A stretch of DNA of 24,197 nucleotides from JBBDRW01 sp040905265 (GCA_040905265.1 JBBDRW010000138.1:1-24197), one strand, 5' to 3'; shown: positions 8,029 to 15,419, numbered from the stretch's first letter. Program-made: numbers and translations. Notes: generated by a model from the letters alone, not told the origin.

Positions 8029-8658
8029 ATGAGCAGACTTAAAAGATTGGCCGATCGAATAGGCTTTCTTTTCTCTTCAACGGAGGCCCGGCGCAGGTTG
8101 TGGCCACCGGCGCCACGCCTTACGGAGCAGCATCTCCGGAATTGTCGTGTTCTGCCGGACCGTCTCCGGATGCTGGATGAGATCCCGAAGCAGGGTGTCT
8201 GTGCGGAGCTGGGAATCTTCAAATGCGATTTTTCGGAACAGATACTGCAAAAGCTGAAACCGTCTGTGCTTCATCTGATCGATATCGACCCTGAATCTAT
8301 TCGAATTGCTGAAGAGAGATTTTCAGAAGAGATTGCAGATGGAAGGGTTGTAATTCATCACCAAGACTCTTCCACTGCGTTGCTGTCCCTGCCGGAGGAC
8401 ACGTTTGACTGGATCTATATTGACGGGGATCACAGTTATCGCGGCGTACAGAAGGATCTGCAGGCTGCTCACCGTAAATTGAAACCGGACGGACTGATCT
8501 CACTGAATGATTATCTTTTTTTCGGATCCTCAGATCTCTACAAATATGGTGTCATCGAAGCGGTGAACGAATTTTGTCTCGAATACCGGTATGAGATCCT
8601 CTATCTGGCACTTCACGGAAGAATGTACAATGATGTCACGCTGAGGCGGATATCCTGA
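8029..8658 (+). CDS. Class I SAM-dependent methyltransferase (Methyltransf_24-like)
   Basis: This 209-residue single-domain protein has the Rossmann-type SAM site. Motif I is CAELGIFKCDFSEQIL (E60, L61, G62), the acidic ribose-binding end of strand 2 is LHLIDIDPES (D85/D87), and DWIYIDGDHSYRGVQKDL carries the I-D-G-x-H signature of the Methyltransf_24 group. That group is common in glycan, nodulation-factor and polyketide O-methylation clusters. The late LISLNDYLFFG segment is also typical. It ends the glycosyltransferase/AglQ-like transcription unit, so O-methylation of a sugar product is the natural hypothesis. The substrate cannot be determined from sequence. Confidence 0.85.
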   Translation: MSRLKRLADRIGFLFSSTEARRRLWPPAPRLTEQHLRNCRVLPDRLRMLDEIPKQGVCAELGIFKCDFSEQILQKLKPSVLHLIDIDPESIRIAEERFSEEIADGRVVIHHQDSSTALLSLPEDTFDWIYIDGDHSYRGVQKDLQAAHRKLKPDGLISLNDYLFFGSSDLYKYGVIEAVNEFCLEYRYEILYLALHGRMYNDVTLRRIS

Positions 8659-8752
8659 CGAAGTCAGGGCTGTGTCGCAACCAGTTCAGTGATCGGTGAG
8701 CCCGGAGTGGATTCAGTCTTCGAACTGTTCCCGGTAAAGTCGCCACCCGACA

Positions 8753-10024
8753 CTATTGAAGGGGTGGATGGGTGAGCAGTGTTAGAATGTCGACGCATCG
8801 GCCCGGACGGTGACGCTCGATAACCGATTCAACCACAGCTTCATATTCAGGCATATTCATCGCAAGCGCGGCCGGCCGATAGAGTTCGATATACCGGCAC
8901 TCATAGAAATCGAAATCCCGTATGAAAGATGCCTCGCCCATTGCATAGGGTGTAAGCCAGTCCAGTGCGGATCGTAAGGAAGCGCTGTATGACGTGGAGG
9001 CTGTCCAGCGTTCTTCTCTGTCGGCTGACGGGCGGCTTTGCAGTTCGGCCTGAACAATATACCCTTTCAGGTTGAAATAGGTGTAGTGCTGTGCATTGTG
9101 TCGGCTCATCTCTGATGTCTGGTATCCATCCGCTTCAATCTGACTCGCCATCCGCTCCGATAGCGGAAGGATATAGGAGCGGGAGTTGAGCAGGCGCTCC
9201 TGTTCGGTAAAGAGGGTGAAGATATACTTCTGGGAGTCAAACCAGGTGCCTATGTTTCCCCCCAGATCGTCAGCATTTGGATATACGTTATAGATCCACT
9301 GCAAATAGCGGTAGAACCACCGTTTCAGTTCCTTATGTTCCTCCGGACTCCAGTGTTCACTCTCATAGATCAGGCTTGCAGCCTCAATCACAGGGATAAA
9401 ATCACGGGTCTCCACGATTCCCTGCCCTCCTCTTCCGACACCAGGTACCATCTGGGTGTGGTTCAGGTTGGGATTCATCCGGGTTGCTTTATCCAGAAAC
9501 CAGGTGCGTATAAATTGAGCTGCCTTTTCAGCGTACCTGGAATCATTTGTGAAATACCAGGCCAGTGAAAGGTCTTCGACCGCTTTGGACATTTCCGCGA
9601 GAGGCACTCGGTCAAATTTATCCAGATCGGGGCTTGGCTGTTCGGGACGGGTGGTGTAGCCTGTAATTGAACTGCTGTCTGACCAGGCAAAGGTGTAGAG
9701 ACTCAGATAGTCGTGTATGTCTCCGGATGTGAGCAGATCCTTCTTGTAGGGGGCACTATGGACAACACTGTATGGTTCCTGGGGAAGCCACCGCTCATCG
9801 GCACGTTTCAAAAGGGCCGCCAGGGCCTGTTCCTGAAGCGGATACTGCCCGGATTCAATTCCGTTCCGAACCGTTTCCATGTAGTTGACAGAGAGCTGAT
9901 AGGGGCCTGTATTCGCTGTTGAAAATCTGGGTTCGATATCCTCCAGGATAAAGCAGGCCGGAAGGGAAAGAACAAGAGTGAACAGTGAAATTGCCAGTAT
10001 GAACCGGCCGGAAAATCGCAACAT
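8753..10024 (-). CDS. Alginate lyase family lipoprotein
   Basis: The product is a polysaccharide lyase of the alginate-lyase superfamily (alpha/alpha toroid), which cleaves uronate polymers by beta-elimination. Family blocks in order are GDIHDYLSLYTFAW, MNPNLNHTQMVPGVGRGGQG, DLGGNIGTWFDSQ and SEMSRHNAQHYTYFNLKGY; the last holds the His/Tyr-rich catalytic groove. The frame is open from an ATG at 10099 (448 aa), but I prefer the ATG at 10024. It yields 423 aa starting MLRFSGRFILAISLFTLVLS, a lipoprotein signal peptide ending LPAC with Cys24 as the lipidated residue. It lies opposite the glycosyltransferase genes and converges with the methyltransferase. It may trim or scavenge the acidic polysaccharide made or met by this cell; the exact substrate is uncertain. 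Confidence 0.85.
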   Translation of the reverse strand: MLRFSGRFILAISLFTLVLSLPACFILEDIEPRFSTANTGPYQLSVNYMETVRNGIESGQYPLQEQALAALLKRADERWLPQEPYSVVHSAPYKKDLLTSGDIHDYLSLYTFAWSDSSSITGYTTRPEQPSPDLDKFDRVPLAEMSKAVEDLSLAWYFTNDSRYAEKAAQFIRTWFLDKATRMNPNLNHTQMVPGVGRGGQGIVETRDFIPVIEAASLIYESEHWSPEEHKELKRWFYRYLQWIYNVYPNADDLGGNIGTWFDSQKYIFTLFTEQERLLNSRSYILPLSERMASQIEADGYQTSEMSRHNAQHYTYFNLKGYIVQAELQSRPSADREERWTASTSYSASLRSALDWLTPYAMGEASFIRDFDFYECRYIELYRPAALAMNMPEYEAVVESVIERHRPGRCVDILTLLTHPPLQ

Positions 10025-10256
10025 AGTGTTTGAAATAGAGACCTTTTGCAACAATTCAAGCATACCCCATGCAGATCGGTTGATGCCGGAAGGCAACACA
10101 CAACATCTGAACCAAAGTAATTATAATTTTTTTAAAAATTGAATTCGTTGCGGTACTTTCCATATTGGATTTTTGTATGGAGTACTTTTTTTTTCGTACT
10201 TTCATAATCATTTAAAATTTAGATGCAGTGTGGATTATTTCATACGATACATCTGT

Positions 10257-10269
10257 TAATTTCAAATTA
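10257..10269. promoter_or_regulatory. Perfect 6-1-6 palindrome in AT-rich divergent spacer
   Basis: TAATTTCAAATTA is a perfect 6-1-6 inverted repeat in the very AT-rich spacer (10100-10340) between the divergent lyase and methyltransferase genes. The spacer also holds repeated GTACTTT words (about 10153, 10187 and 10196). It is the natural place for promoters and operators of both genes, but no known operator was recognised. Confidence 0.3.
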
Positions 10270-10340
10270 CGGGCACTATTTTTTCCGAGAACAACAGATA
10301 TCGTCAAAAACGGTTTCGTGATTTTCTGGAACGGCTATCT

Positions 10341-10898
10341 GTGACGAACCATACCTCCATTCTGGATGTAGGCGGAACCAGCCGGATCTGGAAGCAATTC
10401 GGTTTCACAAACAATGTAACTCTGCTGAATCTCACACCTCCCAGGAAACAGGATCTGGAACTTGGCTTTCGTGTGGTTCAGGGGGATGCGCTGAATATGG
10501 AGATGTTCCGGGACCGACAATTCGACGTTGTATTTTCTAATAGTGTGATCGAGCATGTTGGAACGTACCGGAATCAGCAGGTTTTCGCGTCAGAAGTTCA
10601 GCGTGTCGGGAAGTCATGGTGGGTACAGACTCCGAACCGTTATTTCCCTATTGAACCCCATTTCCGTTTCCCTCTCTTCCAGTTCCTGCCGTTACCTGTA
10701 CAAAGATGGATCGCTCTCCGCTGGAACTATTCTCACCCCAAATCATGGGGAAAAGAGAATGAGTATATCCTTAATGAGGTTGCTTCGATCAGGTTGATGA
10801 GTGTGGATGAGTTAACGGGCCTTTTTTCAGGATCGGAGCTTTACCGGGAGAGGGTATTCGGCCTTACAAAGAGCCTGGTCGTTTTTTCCGGGCGATGA
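10341..10898 (+). CDS. Class I SAM-dependent methyltransferase, N-terminus uncertain
   Basis: The first standard start is GTG at 10341, giving 185 residues. Motif I appears almost at once as ILDVGGTSRIW (residues 7-17), VVQGDALNM is the motif II region, and FDVVFSNSVIEHVGTY is the usual motif IV segment of Methyltransf_11-like enzymes. The frame stays open upstream to a stop at 10257-10259. The upstream codons would encode a basic helix, RYRQKRFRDFLERLS, which resembles the N-terminal helix normally preceding motif I in this family. No ATG, GTG or TTG lies there (an ATT at 10278 is the closest), so the true start is unresolved or the gene has lost it. The 3' end overlaps the convergent methyltransferase by 35 bases. 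Confidence 0.75.
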   Translation: MTNHTSILDVGGTSRIWKQFGFTNNVTLLNLTPPRKQDLELGFRVVQGDALNMEMFRDRQFDVVFSNSVIEHVGTYRNQQVFASEVQRVGKSWWVQTPNRYFPIEPHFRFPLFQFLPLPVQRWIALRWNYSHPKSWGKENEYILNEVASIRLMSVDELTGLFSGSELYRERVFGLTKSLVVFSGR

Positions 10899-11811
10899 CG
10901 ATCATGGTTTGAGGCCGGCCTTTTTTCGGGACGATTTTGCCAAGATGGTAGCGGAGAAGGTAGTTGGCCCATACTTTCAGATCGCCGGCCAGGCTTCTGG
11001 TCCGGTTCTTCCTTCCACCGTCCGGTTTTTGTCCGGCGGCGGGGCTGTTCGTACCATCCCCTCCCCGGATTATTTCTTTCAGCCGGCTGAACAGGGTTTT
11101 CATTCTCAGTTGTGGCAGGATGGAGTAGCGGTGGATCCGGATCAGCTCAAACCCGCTCATTTCGAGAAGTTGTTTCAGGTTTTTCACGCTGAAAAAAAAG
11201 AGATGGTCGGGGTACATGAATGTGTCAATGTACCTGTACCAGCGTGGATTCATCTCGGCGTAGTTGCCGGTCTCAAAGACAAGTATCCCATCTTCGCTTA
11301 ACAGGTCATGCATGACCTGAAAATCGTCCACCGGGTTAAAGAGATGGCTGATCACATCGCAGTGAAAGATCAGCTCAAATTTTTTTCCGTTGAAGACGGT
11401 GCGGGAGAGGGGGGACTCTTCGCAGGGGATGTTCAGTTCACTGCGGATGTATTCCGCCTGAATCGGGTTAAACTCCAGGCCGTGAGGGATAAAACCCGCC
11501 TGTTCTGCCTCGTTCAGAAAGAATCCTGCACCGGCTCCGATTTCGAGCAGTTCGCCGGAGCGAATAACCTGCCGGATTTTTTTCAGATGATACCGTGCAT
11601 AGAGCCGTTTCCGGAGTTCATCGGCGATGTGATCTTCGGCAGAAATATGGGCTGTGTCGTGGCCGTAGAGATCGACGATCTCCTCAAAGGAGGGCCGGGG
11701 CGAGATGTAGATCAGACCGCACTCCGGGCATCGTTTTCCGGTGAATCCGTTCTCCTGAATGGCGGTGTCTTCGCTTGGGATGTTACAAAAAATACATGGA
11801 ATCTCTTCCAT
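10864..11811 (-). CDS. Class I SAM methyltransferase with N-terminal zinc ribbon
   Basis: The 315-residue protein starts with a treble-cysteine or zinc-ribbon-like module, C6-x2-C9 and C28-x2-C31 (CPECGLIYISPRP). It is followed by a SAM-binding domain with motif I LLEIGAGAGFFLNEAEQAGF (E90-x-G-x-G-x-G) and FELIFHCDVISHLFNPVDDF. This architecture (Methyltransf_23 with zinc-binding N-terminus) is common among sugar or small-molecule C- and O-methyltransferases in O-antigen and exopolysaccharide clusters. It runs opposite to the preceding methyltransferase and their 3' ends overlap. A basic C-terminal extension (about 245-315) is rich in Lys and Arg. The substrate is unknown; glycan modification is inferred from neighbours. 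Confidence 0.85.
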   Translation of the reverse strand: MEEIPCIFCNIPSEDTAIQENGFTGKRCPECGLIYISPRPSFEEIVDLYGHDTAHISAEDHIADELRKRLYARYHLKKIRQVIRSGELLEIGAGAGFFLNEAEQAGFIPHGLEFNPIQAEYIRSELNIPCEESPLSRTVFNGKKFELIFHCDVISHLFNPVDDFQVMHDLLSEDGILVFETGNYAEMNPRWYRYIDTFMYPDHLFFFSVKNLKQLLEMSGFELIRIHRYSILPQLRMKTLFSRLKEIIRGGDGTNSPAAGQKPDGGRKNRTRSLAGDLKVWANYLLRYHLGKIVPKKGRPQTMIVIARKKRPGSL

Positions 11812-11935
11812 TCGGGTTGTTTTAGTGAGTCATTATATGGTTTGACGTTTACAGCCTCTGCCACCGTTCCGGCCAACTTACGACAATCTTTGGTCCTTAT
11901 GCAATCGGCCGGCATCGTGATTTTTGACAACTCTC

Positions 11936-11964
11936 TTGACAAATAAAAGCCCAAATGATATCGT
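11936..11964 (+). promoter_or_regulatory. Possible sigma70-like promoter for the 12012 gene
   Basis: TTGACA occurs twice, at 11924-11929 and 11936-11941. The second is 17 bases from TATCGT (11959-11964), a weak -10. If used, transcription would begin near 11970, after the ATG at 11955, which agrees with choosing 12012 as the start. Members of Bacteroidota often use a different promoter consensus, so this is only a candidate. Confidence 0.3.
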
Positions 11965-12011
11965 TGCAGAGTGAGTGGAATCGTACACAACTTTCATCTG
12001 CGGAGGCTGAT

Positions 12012-12734
12012 ATGAAACCAACCCCATATCTATCTCTTGAGCTATTCACCAGGGTCCAATCCGATGTTGAGGCGAGGCAGTACCGTATTCTGGCTGGTTT
12101 AAAGAGATACCGTGAACATTTCAGAGTCAATGAAATTTACCCTTATCTCAGCCACCTGGTTGAACTCTATCAGATACTTGGCAATATTCAGGCCAGGTTG
12201 CATGGCCTTCGGAAAGAATTCCCGAAGAAGATCATCAATATCGACCTTGTGAACAGAGAAATTGAACATGAGGCGGTTTTTTCGGATGGTGCAGACCTCT
12301 CACATGTAGAGGAGTTGGTTGAGTGGGCTCTCCCTCACATGGAGAATGTGGTTCATGACGGGACGGTGATCCATGACTTTGTCGAGGAGGAGCTTATGGT
12401 CGAGCATGTAGGGATTGTTCCCAATTACAGAGATGAAGGGTACTTTTTTGTGCCGGACCGTTCCTCAAAAAAGCTGAAACTCTTTCAGTTTGAAGTATCC
12501 ATATTCAAGAGTGCGGAGGATCGATACCGGTCGCTTAAAACGGACTTTCTGAAATCGATCGAGATCGGGAGTGCAGCTCTCTCTCCGAACAGTATCAAGC
12601 TTGAACTGATCAGGGAGCAGAAGAAAATGCCCAACCCGGCGACCTACTATGTCGAGACCAGGCTTGACTTCCCGTTTCGGGAGACGATTTTCCCGGTTAC
12701 AAAACGCAAGCTGATGCAGACGATTAGTAATTAA
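12012..12734 (+). CDS. Unrecognised protein, 240 aa
   Basis: I do not recognise this family. The reading frame is open from an ATG at 11955, but the ATG at 12012 is preceded by CGGAGG five bases upstream, the clearest Shine-Dalgarno site in the window, so I place the start there. The product is soluble, without signal peptide or membrane segment. The N-terminal half is helical and charged (TRVQSDVEARQYRILAGLKR; LYQILGNIQARLHGLRKEF). The C-terminal half has alternating hydrophobic residues (EGYFFVPDRSSKKLKLFQFE, ATYYVETRLDFPFRETIFPV) that look like beta strands. The stop codon is immediately followed by heptad repeats. It is divergent from the zinc-ribbon methyltransferase and convergent with the thioesterase, so context gives little help. 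Confidence 0.75.
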   Translation: MKPTPYLSLELFTRVQSDVEARQYRILAGLKRYREHFRVNEIYPYLSHLVELYQILGNIQARLHGLRKEFPKKIINIDLVNREIEHEAVFSDGADLSHVEELVEWALPHMENVVHDGTVIHDFVEEELMVEHVGIVPNYRDEGYFFVPDRSSKKLKLFQFEVSIFKSAEDRYRSLKTDFLKSIEIGSAALSPNSIKLELIREQKKMPNPATYYVETRLDFPFRETIFPVTKRKLMQTISN

Positions 12735-12824
12735 GGTGATAGGGGATAGGGAATAGTTCTCTTTGATCAAGAACTATCACCTACAACCTCTCACCTATAT
12801 CCTCTCACCTATTCCCTATCCCCT
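12734..12824. repeat. Inverted pair of AGGTGAT-type heptad arrays between convergent genes
   Basis: Three + strand heptads (AGGTGAT 12734, AGGGGAT 12741, AGGGAAT 12748) start on the last base of the upstream stop codon. Seven heptads in the opposite orientation occupy 12776-12824 (read on the - strand as AGGGGAT, AGGGAAT, AGGTGAG and variants) and contain the thioesterase stop TAG at 12816-12818. AGGGGATAGGGAATAG (12741-12756) is perfectly complementary to 12809-12824. The centre is a hairpin, ATAGTTCT (12753-12760) with AGAACTAT (12770-12777). Each array reads in the sense direction of the gene it follows. It could serve as a two-way 3' end structure, but there is no T run. Confidence 0.8.
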
Positions 12825-13247
12825 CTTTACGATTGCGAGTGTACACCGGGAGATCGAAACCAGTTTTCCATTCTGGTCGGTGATCCGGGTCTCCCAAACC
12901 TGTGTCTGGCTTCCGCGGTGTATGGGCCGGGAGACACCGGTTACAACCCCCCCTTCCGGCACCGGCCTGACGTGGTTAGCATTGATCTCAAGGCCGACGG
13001 CGGTCTTTCCCTCCTCACGAATATTCAGGTAGGCACCGATGGATGCAAGGGTTTCAGCCAGGGCAACGGATGCTCCGCCGTGAAGGATACGCATCGGCTG
13101 GACGGTATTCTGGTTTACCGGCATGGTTGCTTTCATCTCCTCCCGGCTGAAGGTTACAAACTCGATACCGAGGGCGTGTCCCATGTTTTTTCCCGAACCC
13201 TCTATGAAGGGCTGTATCCGGTCCCGGATCTCTTCTTCTATCTTCAT
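12816..13247 (-). CDS. Hotdog-fold thioesterase (PaaI / YdiI-MenI type)
   Basis: This 143-residue acyl-CoA thioesterase has the hotdog signature MRILHGGASVALAETLAS. H56 precedes the GG turn and E65 is the probable catalytic carboxylate, as in YdiI/MenI and PaaI-like enzymes. The length fits the family. The frame extends 37 codons further upstream, but that extension is translated MITE-like DNA, including a tandem FFTRE repeat, so the start is the ATG at 13247 (MKIEEEIRDRIQPFIEG). It is divergent from the fadD operon across a short spacer, so hydrolysis of CoA esters related to fatty acid turnover is plausible. Menaquinone synthesis (DHNA-CoA hydrolysis) is the other family role and cannot be excluded. 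The last two codons and the stop lie in the heptad array. Confidence 0.85.
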   Translation of the reverse strand: MKIEEEIRDRIQPFIEGSGKNMGHALGIEFVTFSREEMKATMPVNQNTVQPMRILHGGASVALAETLASIGAYLNIREEGKTAVGLEINANHVRPVPEGGVVTGVSRPIHRGSQTQVWETRITDQNGKLVSISRCTLAIVKRG

Positions 13248-13263
13248 GGTGTGAACGTTTATA

Positions 13264-13366
13264 AGGAGGCTTTGCAAGATCGCTTCGCGTGTAAAAAATT
13301 CGCGTGTAAAAAATGAGCCCTCTGGCCTCGATCTTGACCAAAAATCCTGGTTTTGCAAAGCCTCCT
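13264..13366. mobile_element. MITE-like element, 103 bp, with 14-bp terminal inverted repeats
   Basis: AGGAGGCTTTGCAA (13264-13277) is perfectly inverted at 13353-13366, and ATA flanks both ends (13261-13263 and 13367-13369), a possible 3-bp target duplication. Pairing continues inward with AAGATCG (13276-13282) against CGATCTT (13329-13335). The right arm carries about 19 extra bases between the two paired blocks. The interior contains a perfect 15-bp tandem repeat, TTCGCGTGTAAAAAA, at 13284-13298 and 13299-13313. There is no coding capacity for a transposase. Solo copies of the terminal repeat occur at 19980-19993 and 22757-22770. Confidence 0.7.
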
Positions 13367-13451
13367 ATAAGATTTTTTCTTTTATTATAGTATAATTAAA
13401 TATAGAATACAGAAAACAGCAGTCAAACGCAGCGGACGACAGATAAAAAAC

Positions 13452-13479
13452 ACTGGATACTGGGAACTGAAACTTGAAG
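13452..13479 (+). repeat. Short degenerate heptad run (ACTGGAT type)
   Basis: Four consecutive 7-nt units, ACTGGAT, ACTGGGA, ACTGAAA and CTTGAAG, lie in the leader upstream of fadD. The period is the same as in the AGGTGAT arrays but the motif differs. Divergence is high enough that chance cannot be excluded. Confidence 0.35.
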
Positions 13480-13553
13480 ACCGATCCGGGTGTTACAGAT
13501 CAGTAAGGGCCAATACGGAACAAGGTTCTATGCGGAACGTGTAACAGGTAACC

Positions 13554-15365
13554 ATGAAATATCCCCCAACTACCATACCGGAGCAACTTGAGAAGGGGTT
13601 CAGGCTCTATGAGCCTGGAAGCCCGATTCTTTCAACCAAGCGGAACGGCGAGTGGATCCTCACGACCATTGAACAGTTCAGAGAGCGGGTTGAGCAGTTT
13701 GCGATGGGATTGTATGAGCTGGGGGTCCGGAAAGGGGACAAAGTCTCCCTTCACTCGGAGAACAGCACGGAGTGGGTTGTCTGTGACCAGGCTATTCTCG
13801 GCCTGGGCGCTGTCAGCATCCCTATCTACTCTACACAACCGGGAGATCAGATTCGTTATATCCTGGAAAATTCGGACGCAAAGGTTCATATCGTCTCCAA
13901 TGACGATCTTTTTGCAGAGACCAAACCGCTGATCAAGGAGCTGGATCATATCACGTCTGTCATCAACCTGACCGGAACCAGACATGCTTCTTTGAAGCCG
14001 TATGAAGAGATTCTGAAGCTTGGAGAGGAGAGGATTCGTAAACATCCGGGCCAGTTTGATGAGCTGAAATCGAACGTGGAACCGGACGACCTGGCTTCCC
14101 TGATCTACACGTCAGGTACGACCGGCACGCCGAAAGGGGTGATGCTCTCCCACAACAATATCGCTTCAAACGTTCAGGCTTCCATAGAGAGGGTTCCTTT
14201 CACTGAGGAGGAGATCCTGGGGGCGAATGTGCTCTCCTATCTTCCGCTCTCCCATGTGTTTGAGCGGCTGATTACCTATATCTACCTGAGTATGGGCGGG
14301 CACATTCACTATATTGAACATGTGAACGAAATCCGGGATGATTTTCTACAGGTGCGTCCCTTCTTTTTTGCAACCGTCCCGAGGCTGCTCGAAAAGATTC
14401 AAACAGGAATCAAAGTGAAGGGGCAGCAGTTTTCCGGAATCAAGAAGCGGCTCTATTACTGGGCCGTTTACCTTGCCGAGTCGTACGATCCGGAACATCC
14501 GCCGTCCGGCATCAGTGCAATCCGGCAGAAGATCGCTGATAAGCTGGTCTACGCCAAAGTACGGGAGATGTTCGGGGGGAACCTTCGGGGCATGATCAGC
14601 GGCGGTGCGGCGTTATCGCCGAACCTGTTTCGATTTATTAATGCCCTGGGCGTCTATTGCGGCCAGGGATACGGGCTCACGGAGACTTCGCCGGTGATCG
14701 CCGTTCAACAGCCGGGCGAGCTTCGGGTCGGCTCCTCCGGATTGCCGTTAACCGATGTCCAGGTAAAGATAGCCGAAGACAAGGAGATTCTTACCAGAGG
14801 GCCTCATGTGATGCTTGGTTACTACCAGCAGCCTGAACTGACCAGAGAAGTTATTACAGACGACGGGTGGTTCCATACCGGAGACGTGGGAAAGCTGGAT
14901 GAAGCGGGGTACCTCTACATTACAGACCGGAAAAAGGCGATGTTCAAATTGTCTACCGGAAAGTATGTTTCCCCTCAGAATATTGAAAATAAACTGGCTG
15001 AAAGCGGATTTATTGAACAGGCTATTGTGATCGGCAACCAGCGAAAATTCTGCTCCGCTCTGATTGCACCGAATTATGATAATGTATTGAAACGGCTGAG
15101 TCAGGCAAATCACAAACCTGAAAAACCGTATGCCAGTGATGAAAGGATCCGGGACCTGATCGACAAGGAGGTGGAAAAAGCAAACAAGGGCCTGCCACCC
15201 TGGGAGACAGTGAAAAAATTTGAACTGCTTGAAGAGGCACTCACCGTGGAGAGCGGGGAGCTGACCCCGACGATGAAAGTGAAGCGTTCGGTGATCAACG
15301 AACGGTTCGGGGATCTGATCGATAAGATGTATGAGGAAGCTGAATCGGGCGAGAGTAGCGATTAG
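13554..15365 (+). CDS. fadD: Long-chain acyl-CoA synthetase
   Basis: This 603-residue AMP-forming ligase activates free fatty acids to acyl-CoA with ATP, the entry step of beta-oxidation. The P-loop-like A3 motif YTSGTTGTPKGVMLSH is at 185-200. The A5 motif GYGLTETSPVI and the A7/A8 block DGWFHTGDVGKLDEAGYLYI, then TDRKKAMFKLSTGKYVSPQNIE, are all intact. The YVSPQNIE form and the length place it in the FAA1-like long-chain branch. The start ATG has only a weak upstream purine stretch. It leads a co-directional operon with the bifunctional dehydrogenase/hydratase 93 bases downstream and the thiolase after that. Confidence 0.93.
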   Translation: MKYPPTTIPEQLEKGFRLYEPGSPILSTKRNGEWILTTIEQFRERVEQFAMGLYELGVRKGDKVSLHSENSTEWVVCDQAILGLGAVSIPIYSTQPGDQIRYILENSDAKVHIVSNDDLFAETKPLIKELDHITSVINLTGTRHASLKPYEEILKLGEERIRKHPGQFDELKSNVEPDDLASLIYTSGTTGTPKGVMLSHNNIASNVQASIERVPFTEEEILGANVLSYLPLSHVFERLITYIYLSMGGHIHYIEHVNEIRDDFLQVRPFFFATVPRLLEKIQTGIKVKGQQFSGIKKRLYYWAVYLAESYDPEHPPSGISAIRQKIADKLVYAKVREMFGGNLRGMISGGAALSPNLFRFINALGVYCGQGYGLTETSPVIAVQQPGELRVGSSGLPLTDVQVKIAEDKEILTRGPHVMLGYYQQPELTREVITDDGWFHTGDVGKLDEAGYLYITDRKKAMFKLSTGKYVSPQNIENKLAESGFIEQAIVIGNQRKFCSALIAPNYDNVLKRLSQANHKPEKPYASDERIRDLIDKEVEKANKGLPPWETVKKFELLEEALTVESGELTPTMKVKRSVINERFGDLIDKMYEEAESGESSD

Positions 15366-15366
15366 T

Positions 15367-15379
15367 TGTGACAGTCACA
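15367..15379. promoter_or_regulatory. Perfect palindrome TGTGACAGTCACA
   Basis: A 6-1-6 perfect inverted repeat begins one base after the fadD stop codon. It could be an operator for an internal promoter of the fadN-fadA part, or the stem of a small RNA structure. The spacing differs from the CRP consensus (TGTGA-N6-TCACA), so a CRP site is not claimed. Confidence 0.35.
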
Positions 15380-15419
15380 GGTACTCTCATTCAGATTAGG
15401 CCTCTCCTGTGATCTGCTT

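Noticed and set aside
10909..11946. Long open + strand frames (130 and 212 codons) antisense to the zinc-ribbon methyltransferase
   Set aside because: The - strand frame has clear zinc-ribbon and SAM motifs. The + strand translations match no family pattern and are explained by codon bias of the real gene.
15367..15379. CRP/FNR-type binding site
   Set aside because: The half-sites TGTGA/TCACA are separated by three bases, not six, so the spacing is wrong for a CRP site.
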